Positions 1-5,545 of a stretch of DNA of 8,068 nucleotides are shown piece by piece (positions within the stretch are counted from its first letter, which is position 1; each line of letters starts with the position of its first letter). The notes under the pieces are model-generated. The model was not told where the DNA came from. It was given only the letters and a program-made list of their open reading frames with translations, and did no database searches. Location of the stretch: NCBI GenBank assembly GCA_947178655.1, contig CAMWZB010000043.1, forward strand, positions 1 through 8,068. Direction: 5' to 3'. The position numbers and the translations under genes are program-made. The stretch comes from an uncultured Porphyromonadaceae bacterium (GTDB taxonomy: Bacteria > Bacteroidota > Bacteroidia > Bacteroidales > Muribaculaceae).

Positions 1-51
1 CAATGTAAGTTGATGTGCTTTAGTATGTTATGACTCGAAGTGTCAAAGATG

Positions 52-83
52 GAAAAGTATAAATATTTTTTCAGACACCCAAA
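52..83 (-). promoter_or_regulatory. Weak candidate Bacteroidota promoter firing leftward out of the window
   Basis: Read on the minus strand, TTTG (positions 83-80) is followed after exactly 20 nt by TACTTTTC (59-52). This matches 7 of 8 positions of the Bacteroidota -7 consensus TAnnTTTG, with the last G replaced by C. Spacing fits the -33/-7 architecture. If real, it would start a transcript near position 45 and serve a leftward gene outside the window. The stretch is AT-rich, so a chance match is quite possible. Confidence 0.3.
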
Positions 84-153
84 TTTTTGGATGAGAAAAA
101 ACCGCGGCTGAAACAGAGTGTGCAGAGTGTGAAACGAAAGTTATGCATATTAA

Positions 154-198
154 CACAGCTGACCCCGTCAGACTCGAAAGACAGACGGAGTCAGTGTG
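154..198 (-). terminator. Hairpin downstream of the large secreted protein gene, probable terminator
   Basis: In the minus-strand transcript, CACA plus CUGACUCCGUC (198-184) pairs with GACGGGGUCAG plus UGUG (169-154). This gives a 15-bp stem with one G-U wobble, one bulged C (158) and a 14-nt loop (183-170). The wobble pair (positions 189 and 164) would be a C-A mismatch if read from the plus strand, so the fold favours the minus-strand RNA, matching the gene that ends 15 nt earlier at 214. The tract after the stem (UUAAUAU) is only moderately U-rich, so it is a terminator or a 3'-end stabilising hairpin rather than a textbook intrinsic terminator. Confidence 0.7.
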
Positions 199-213
199 AT
201 ATGCGGGGGGCTA

Positions 214-3200
214 TCAGCGGACGACGAACTTGCGGCCTGCGCTGATGTAAAGGCCCGGGCGGAGAGGCGTTGCATCGCCGGCGGCACGGACGAGGATGCC
301 CGAGGGGGTATAGACAGTGGAGTCGGCGGTCGGGGCTGCCTCAACGGCGGAGATGCCGCTGCCGTCTTTGCTCAGGATGCGGACTTTGTCGAGGTACAGA
401 AGCGTGTTGTTGGCGGCGCCGCTCTCTGACGATGTGCCATATCCAAGCGACAGCTCGACCGGCGTAGCCTCGGTGAGGGTGAAGTCGTAAACAAGGGTCT
501 CCCAGGCGTTGGGCGCCGAGGCGTAGCGGTAGTCGGCAGTGTCGCCGATTTTCACACCTGTGAGGGAGGTGTTCACGTTGCCGTTCGAGCATGTGACGGT
601 GCGGCCGTCAGAAGCGGTGATATTGGCACACTCCATGCGCATGTCGATAAGGACGCGATAGTCGCCGGGCTCGAGAGTCACTGTCGAGGTGATGCGGTTG
701 TCGCCTTTGGCCCATGAGTTGAGGACTGTGAGGCAGCGGTCACCTGCGAGGGCGTCGCCGACTCGGGGAGCGCAGCGTGCGGCATAGTAGCCCGCTTTGC
801 TGACGCAGTAAGCCGTGGTGGAGTACGGCATGGAGTACATGCGGCGGTAGGGGCGGTTGCCGTCTGAGCTCGTCAAGACAGAGCCGTTAGCCCACCCCGC
901 TACAGGCAGGATATTGGGCACGCCGTCTGACAGGGGGGCTACGGTGTTGGTGTAGCAGGCAGTATAGGTGGTGCTGCCGAGCGTCTCGTCGGCTACGGTG
1001 GAGTAGGTTTCGTCGGCCTCGAATCCGGGATTGGTCAGATAGAGTTCTGTGACATCGGTATAGCCGGCGGAGAGCTCATCTCCACCGGCCTGAGGAAAAT
1101 TTGCCTTCTCTGACTTGATGACACCGCCGTCGAGATATACCTTGACCGTTGCTCCGGCGCCGATGGTGATATTGGCGGTCACGGGCTTGCCCTGTGCGAT
1201 GAAGGTGACTGCGGGCGATGCCTCGGACGCGGACTCGTTGGTGATAAAGACGGCATCCTGCTCATCAGCAGCAAGGACAGCCTTGAGCGCTGTGCCTTTG
1301 ACGAATACGTTCAGGACGTCGGCGTGCGAGTTGTTGAGCTGCTCGATGAATTCCGCACTCGAAGCATTGTCAGTAATGACCGTGGGAACGGAGAATACGG
1401 GCGCAGCGCCGTCGACCGAGATGCCTTCGAGAGTAGCGGCAGACATGCTGTTGAAATTCGACAGCAGGAGGTAGCAGACGCCGTCGGGGTCGGGAACAAT
1501 CACGCCGTTCCAGCCTTCGGGCAGACGGTCGGCCAGAAGGATCGTGCGGTCGCGCATAGCCTTGGTGACATCGGCATCGACCGAAGTATAGTAATTCACA
1601 TTCCTGCGGTCTACGACATCACCGGCATTGACCTGACGGGAGGCATCGCTGTAGAGTGTATAGAGGCGCGAGGTGAGAATGGAGTTGTTGTTGGCCTGGT
1701 CGCCGAATCCCATGGCTTTGTTGCCAGGAGCCACAAAGCCGAGTTCGCCGTCGATGTTCAGCCAGTCGGATGCGATGTTGACAAATATCTTTCCGTCGGT
1801 CACTGTGCCCTTGTCGCATCCATCATAGAAGAGAGTGCGCTGCTCTTTGGTGAACGGGTCGGTCGAGATGGCCATGAGACCGCCTTTCTCCTTGGTGATG
1901 GTGGCAGAGGCATTGGCAGTGACATAATCAAGATAGATGACGGCATTGCCGGGGGTGGAGTAGATGACGAAACGGTTGTTGAGAGAACCGCCGTTAGTGT
2001 TCAGTTCGCCGTTCATGACGAAGTGACGGTCGCCGGTCTCGTAAATGCCGCTGACGACGGGTGTGGCATCGGCCGATTTGCCGCTGACTTCGTACCACCC
2101 GAGGAAGTTGCCGTTATTGCCCGAGCGGAAGGGCACGATGATTTTGTTATTGTCGGGGTTGTGGGAAGCGATGTAACCCGAATAGTTCTTAAGGCCTGAG
2201 CTCCAAGAGAAACAGGTGAAGCGGTGAGGCGAACTGCTGCGTATGACGTTCTGCGCCGGGAACACATAGGTGTCGCCATAGCCGTCAAGGAAATCCTGCC
2301 ATGACGCGGGCTGCATGTCAGCCGTAGGCAGCACCTCGTGCATGAGCCATGTCATCATCACACGGTGGGCCTCAACGCCCATGCGACGTGCGCCGACGTC
2401 GGCACGAAGAAGCCACGAACCGTCGGCAGTCGTCTTTTGACGCGCCCGGATGTATTTGTAAGCCATGTTCTCAAGGAAGAGTGCATTGGGGTCGCGGAGG
2501 AAGCAGGCCATCGTGGAGTAGGACGTAATCTGGTCGAAGAGGAAGAGGCTCCAGTCGTTGCCATTGGGCATGGCCAGTTCGCCATCTGCGAGTGCAAGAC
2601 GGTTGAGGACTTCGTCCATCACCTTCTGATTGTTGTGCATCAGGGCGTTCGACTTCCATTTCTCGGCGCCGGCGAGTTCCTTCTGGAAGAGTTTCAGGCC
2701 GAGGGCCGCCTCACCGAGTTCCTGCATGACAACATTCTGATAGCTCGTATGGAAGAGGTTGTGATTCTGGAGCGTCCAGTCGTCGTAGAGGTTCTGACCC
2801 TTGTACAGGTCGGACACGGTGGTGCTGTCATACTCGGGGTCGATGACTGTGTGATTGTCGGCATCGGAAGAGTGAGAGTAGCTGTTGATGGCGAACTCTC
2901 GCATACGGGCGAACCAGCGGTCGGCCAGCTCATGCTCGGGGAAGAGACCGAGAGTCACCGCCAGGACGTCGGCCTCCCAGCCGTTCTCCTCTGCCTTCGT
3001 ATCGCCGGCATAGCCCGTGGGAATACCGCGCTCAAGCTCGTAGTTACATTCGGCGACGAGGAGTTTCTCGATACTGTCTTTCTGAGCGTCAGTCAGGCTG
3101 TTCCACTGGAAGAATGCCGAATAAGCCACTGACATGGCCCATAGCGATGACTCCCACTGCGAGTCACCGACCTTGGTAGAGCCCCAGTAGCTGTTGTTCT

Positions 3201-4272
3201 TGCATGGATAGAGGCGGTTGGCCTTGTGGGTCGAGTATGCGTAGTTGAGCGAACGGGCAGCCCAGTCGGAGAGGTCGGCCCATGTGATGCCCTCGGGGAG
3301 TGTCACTTTGCCCTGCGCGTATTTGCACAGGAACGCACATATCATCGAGAAGTCGGCATTGTGACGCACGCCCTGCTCGTTGTTGCCCTGGGTATTCTCG
3401 CCTTTGAACACGCCCAGAGGCGCGCCATCGGAGTTAAGGTCAGCCATGGGCAGCCAGTTGTCTTTCATATACGGGGTGAAGTCGGCAAGCATCTGCAGGA
3501 GATGGTTCTTCATGTCGGCTTCGGACACGAAGTCGTGTGTGATGACACCTTCGGTAGGACTGGAGATGACTCCGGGGTCGTCAGGCACCACGGGAGTATC
3601 GGGGGCATCGCCTGTACGGACAAGGCTGAAGTTGTCGAACATAACGCAACTTCCGCCGGAGAGCCAGCTGATGCTGACAGCGATAGTCACGGGGCCGTCT
3701 TCGGAGTGCACGAACGAGAGGGCCGCCTCCTGCCATGGCTCGGATGCCATGAAGCCTGACGAACCTTTCTTGAACGCGGCCGCCTTGGACTGCGTGGCGC
3801 CGACGATGACGGTCATTGATGATTCGGCCGAGTTGGCGTAGCCTGAACGCCAGTCGAAGGACAGGGTGTACTCACCTGACGGAAGGCCGGCGATGGTCTG
3901 TGACAGTGTGGTTGTGCCGGTGTTCCATCCTCGGCGCAGGTAGAGTGCATAATCGCCGTCGGCGATTGTAGTGACTGTGCCGAAACCGTTGTCAGTGGCG
4001 CAGCCTGTGGTGACATACAGTCTCTTGAGGTCTGAGATATTGGAGTCCTCGAGCTTCCAGCCCGAAATGTCGTTGACAGCATATCCGCGAAGCCCTTCCG
4101 AACCTTCGGAAACGGCATCGCCTATATCAGAAGCGGTCTCAAACGACGGATTTGCCAGTATCGAGACAGTGGCGGCATCAGACAGAGCTTTATGCGGCAA
4201 CGCATTGAGAATCATAGATCCGGCTCCTGCCACAGCGATGCAGGCAGTGAGCGCAACAGGGTTGAATTTCAT
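214..4272 (-). CDS. Secreted multidomain polysaccharide lyase-like protein (alpha/alpha-toroid, heparinase II/III or PL8-like fold) with two jelly-roll modules
   Basis: This 1352-residue protein is probably exported and probably acts on a polysaccharide; the substrate is unknown. Residues 1 to about 30 form a signal peptide (basic start, then hydrophobic run) with no lipobox cysteine. Residues 35-219 look like a carbohydrate-binding jelly roll: NPSFE at 41-45, GW at 71-72, closing strand MFDNFSLV at 211-218. A proline-rich linker (about 222-240) follows. Residues 245-650 are helix-rich with repeated W/Y-containing helices, as in alpha/alpha-toroid lyases. Residues 665-1050 are beta-rich, like the sandwich that follows such toroids. 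A second jelly roll spans 1076-1300 (NPGFE at 1081-1085, GW at 1126-1127, LLYLDKVRI at 1291-1299). The tail 1307-1352 resembles C-terminal tails of Bacteroidales secreted proteins, possibly a sorting signal. Candidate active-site residues, by analogy only, are R303-H304-N305, E428-E429-N430, N503-H504, H508, Y511 and R637. Family assignment by eye is uncertain; a glycoside hydrolase with a similar toroid is the alternative. The start at 4272 gives the intact signal peptide and lies about 25 nt below a good promoter. Confidence 0.7.
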   Translation of the reverse strand: MKFNPVALTACIAVAGAGSMILNALPHKALSDAATVSILANPSFETASDIGDAVSEGSEGLRGYAVNDISGWKLEDSNISDLKRLYVTTGCATDNGFGTVTTIADGDYALYLRRGWNTGTTTLSQTIAGLPSGEYTLSFDWRSGYANSAESSMTVIVGATQSKAAAFKKGSSGFMASEPWQEAALSFVHSEDGPVTIAVSISWLSGGSCVMFDNFSLVRTGDAPDTPVVPDDPGVISSPTEGVITHDFVSEADMKNHLLQMLADFTPYMKDNWLPMADLNSDGAPLGVFKGENTQGNNEQGVRHNADFSMICAFLCKYAQGKVTLPEGITWADLSDWAARSLNYAYSTHKANRLYPCKNNSYWGSTKVGDSQWESSLWAMSVAYSAFFQWNSLTDAQKDSIEKLLVAECNYELERGIPTGYAGDTKAEENGWEADVLAVTLGLFPEHELADRWFARMREFAINSYSHSSDADNHTVIDPEYDSTTVSDLYKGQNLYDDWTLQNHNLFHTSYQNVVMQELGEAALGLKLFQKELAGAEKWKSNALMHNNQKVMDEVLNRLALADGELAMPNGNDWSLFLFDQITSYSTMACFLRDPNALFLENMAYKYIRARQKTTADGSWLLRADVGARRMGVEAHRVMMTWLMHEVLPTADMQPASWQDFLDGYGDTYVFPAQNVIRSSSPHRFTCFSWSSGLKNYSGYIASHNPDNNKIIVPFRSGNNGNFLGWYEVSGKSADATPVVSGIYETGDRHFVMNGELNTNGGSLNNRFVIYSTPGNAVIYLDYVTANASATITKEKGGLMAISTDPFTKEQRTLFYDGCDKGTVTDGKIFVNIASDWLNIDGELGFVAPGNKAMGFGDQANNNSILTSRLYTLYSDASRQVNAGDVVDRRNVNYYTSVDADVTKAMRDRTILLADRLPEGWNGVIVPDPDGVCYLLLSNFNSMSAATLEGISVDGAAPVFSVPTVITDNASSAEFIEQLNNSHADVLNVFVKGTALKAVLAADEQDAVFITNESASEASPAVTFIAQGKPVTANITIGAGATVKVYLDGGVIKSEKANFPQAGGDELSAGYTDVTELYLTNPGFEADETYSTVADETLGSTTYTACYTNTVAPLSDGVPNILPVAGWANGSVLTSSDGNRPYRRMYSMPYSTTAYCVSKAGYYAARCAPRVGDALAGDRCLTVLNSWAKGDNRITSTVTLEPGDYRVLIDMRMECANITASDGRTVTCSNGNVNTSLTGVKIGDTADYRYASAPNAWETLVYDFTLTEATPVELSLGYGTSSESGAANNTLLYLDKVRILSKDGSGISAVEAAPTADSTVYTPSGILVRAAGDATPLRPGLYISAGRKFVVR

Positions 4273-4303
4273 GTATCTGTATTATACTTAGATTAGGATG
4301 CCG

Positions 4304-4335
4304 CAAAGTTAGTGCTTTTCCCCGAATTATGCAAA
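4304..4335 (-). promoter_or_regulatory. Bacteroidota-type promoter for the large secreted protein gene
   Basis: On the minus strand, TTTG (4335-4332) is followed after 20 nt by TAACTTTG (4311-4304), a perfect match to the -33/-7 consensus of the Bacteroidota housekeeping sigma factor. Transcription would start near 4297 and leave an AT-rich leader of about 25 nt before the ATG at 4272, with no Shine-Dalgarno sequence, which is normal in this phylum. The -33 box lies inside the spacer of the inverted repeat at 4323-4356, so a protein bound there could affect this promoter. Confidence 0.75.
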
Positions 4336-4356
4336 AGCCGAACCGGAGATAATTCG
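4323..4356. repeat. Perfect 8-bp inverted repeat between the divergent promoters, candidate operator
   Basis: CGAATTAT (4323-4330) and its exact reverse complement ATAATTCG (4349-4356) are separated by 18 nt. Half-site centres are 26 bp apart, about two and a half helical turns. The right half abuts the rightward -7 box (4357-4364) and the spacer contains the leftward -33 TTTG (4332-4335). A shorter inverted repeat, GCTTTT (4314-4319) with AAAAGC (4333-4338), overlaps it. The placement suggests a regulator-binding site affecting one or both divergent transcripts. No regulator gene is visible in the window, and the metal-responsive link to the pump is inference only. Confidence 0.5.
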
Positions 4357-4364
4357 TAACTTTG
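4357..4364 (+). promoter_or_regulatory. Perfect -7 box for the RND efflux operon, lacking a clear -33 box
   Basis: TAACTTTG matches TAnnTTTG exactly and is the same octamer as the -7 box of the divergent gene. Transcription would start near 4371, about 27 nt before the adaptor ATG at 4398. Where a -33 TTTG is expected (about 4333-4336) the sequence is AAAA, so this promoter looks intrinsically weak or dependent on an activator. The inverted-repeat half-site ATAATTCG directly touches its upstream edge. Confidence 0.6.
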
Positions 4365-4397
4365 ACGAGCAATAACCACCTTTGATTATTATACGCT

Positions 4398-5531
4398 ATG
4401 AAACTCTGCAAAACCTTGATATATCTCACATTGGCTTTATCAGCGGCAAGCTGTCACTCTCACAGCGACCACAGTCACGAACACGATGGCGCCGAAACCG
4501 AGGAACATGAGCACGCTCCCGGCGTGATAATGCTGCACGACAAAGTAGCCGACAGATTCGGTCTGCGCATCGACACGGCATCGACCGGCGTGTTCCACCG
4601 CGTTCTGAAAGCCTCCGGAACCGTAGTGAAGGCCGGCATGGATGATGCCGTCGCATCGGCTCCGACGGCGGGCATAGTGCACTTCTCCAGGCTGGCAGTG
4701 CCCGGGAGCGCCATAGCCAAAGGAGCTGTACTGGCATCGATAGATGCTGTCGGCATGACCGGAGGCGACGCCAACGAAGCTGCAAGGGCCGAACTCGAAG
4801 CCGCCCGCGCAAATCTTGAACGCGTTCAAGACCTTTTTGCCGAACGCCTCGCCACCCAAGGCGAGCTCCTTGAAGCACGTGCCGCCGCAGCCCGCGCACA
4901 GGCCATGTACAGCCCTGACGCTGCCTCAGGAAAGGTGAAGGCTCCGATAGCGGCCACTCTCACGGCGCTGCTTGTGAAAGAAGGCCAGTACGTCGACGCA
5001 GGCACGGCCATAGCCTCCCTCGGCAAAGGGTCAGGCTCGGTGCTCAGGGTCGACATCCCTGCACGATACTATAGAGAGGCAGCCGCCTTCGGCGACTTGC
5101 GGGCCGACTTCCCTACGGGAGAATCGCTGCTGGTGAGCCAATGCGGCGGACAGCGCACACAAGGCCCGGCGGCTACCGACGGCACGGCCACTTCAAGCGC
5201 ATACATACCCGTCTACTTCACATCGGGCGCTTCGTCGGCTCCGGCAGGGACGCCCTTCACAGCTTACCTCATCGGCAATAAACTGGAGAATGTTCTGACC
5301 GTCCCGACGGAAGCCCTGTCCGAACAGCAGGGACAGTTCTTCATATATGTACAGACCATGCCCGAGCACTATGAGAAAGTCCCTGTCAGGACCGGCGCAT
5401 CCGACGGCATCCGCACGGAAATACTCTCAGGACTCGCACCCGGCACTTCTTATGTCAGCTCCGGCGTACAGGCCGTACGCCTGGCCGAAACCTCGGCAGT
5501 GGCACCCCAGGGTCATACACATAACCACTAA
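4398..5531 (+). CDS. RND efflux periplasmic adaptor lipoprotein (HlyD/CusB-CzcB type) with histidine-rich termini
   Basis: This is the membrane-fusion subunit of a tripartite pump, linking the inner-membrane permease encoded next to an outer-membrane channel in the periplasm. The 377-residue protein begins with a lipoprotein signal (hydrophobic 7-18, A-A-S-C19), so it is probably lipid-anchored at Cys19. A histidine-rich segment follows (H20, 22, 25, 27, 29, 37, 39). The biotinyl-lipoyl-like halves lie around 85-118 (V-P-G-S-A-I-A-K-G) and 177-208 (V-K-A-P-I, V-K-E-G-Q-Y-V), flanking a short alpha-helical hairpin at about 124-172 rich in Ala, Glu and Arg. A beta-barrel domain (about 212-300) and membrane-proximal domain (about 302-366, V-P-T-E-A-L) follow. 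The C terminus ends HTHNH. It is somewhat short for CusB/CzcB relatives because the hairpin is short. The permease starts 14 nt downstream, so the two are almost certainly co-transcribed. The histidines suggest metal binding; which metal cannot be told. Confidence 0.88.
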   Translation: MKLCKTLIYLTLALSAASCHSHSDHSHEHDGAETEEHEHAPGVIMLHDKVADRFGLRIDTASTGVFHRVLKASGTVVKAGMDDAVASAPTAGIVHFSRLAVPGSAIAKGAVLASIDAVGMTGGDANEAARAELEAARANLERVQDLFAERLATQGELLEARAAAARAQAMYSPDAASGKVKAPIAATLTALLVKEGQYVDAGTAIASLGKGSGSVLRVDIPARYYREAAAFGDLRADFPTGESLLVSQCGGQRTQGPAATDGTATSSAYIPVYFTSGASSAPAGTPFTAYLIGNKLENVLTVPTEALSEQQGQFFIYVQTMPEHYEKVPVRTGASDGIRTEILSGLAPGTSYVSSGVQAVRLAETSAVAPQGHTHNH

Positions 5532-5545
5532 TCCGATATCCGACG

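Larger units (their letters stand above)
1..213. other. Intergenic region without a recognisable gene
   Basis: No convincing coding sequence lies here: all plus-strand frames meet early stops and no start-to-stop frame of useful length was found. Besides the hairpin at 154-198 and the weak leftward promoter candidate at 52-83, it contains a small palindrome CCAAA-TT-TTTGG (79-90) and a run of six or more G's at 204-210 just past the stop of the minus-strand gene. The AT-rich half (1-100) contrasts with the GC-rich coding DNA, as expected for intergenic sequence in this lineage. Confidence 0.7.

Noticed and set aside
79..90. Small palindrome CCAAA-TT-TTTGG as a possible terminator or operator
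   Set aside because: A 5-bp stem with a 2-nt loop in AT-rich DNA is too weak and too common to call, and a two-base loop is sterically poor in RNA.
1324..2199. A 291-codon plus-strand open frame antisense to the large secreted protein
   Set aside because: The product is a Val/Gly/Asp/Glu-rich low-information sequence without a signal or fold pattern. The minus-strand frame is far longer and has coherent domains.
2338..3132. A 264-codon plus-strand open frame antisense to the toroid region
   Set aside because: It mirrors the codon structure of the real gene and shows no motif of its own; there is no promoter or leader near its start.
214..4398. A joint metal-resistance and glycan-degradation system from the divergent gene pair
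   Set aside because: Divergent adjacency and a shared promoter region are the only link. No SusC/SusD pair, regulator or shared pathway is visible, so a combined system is not supported.
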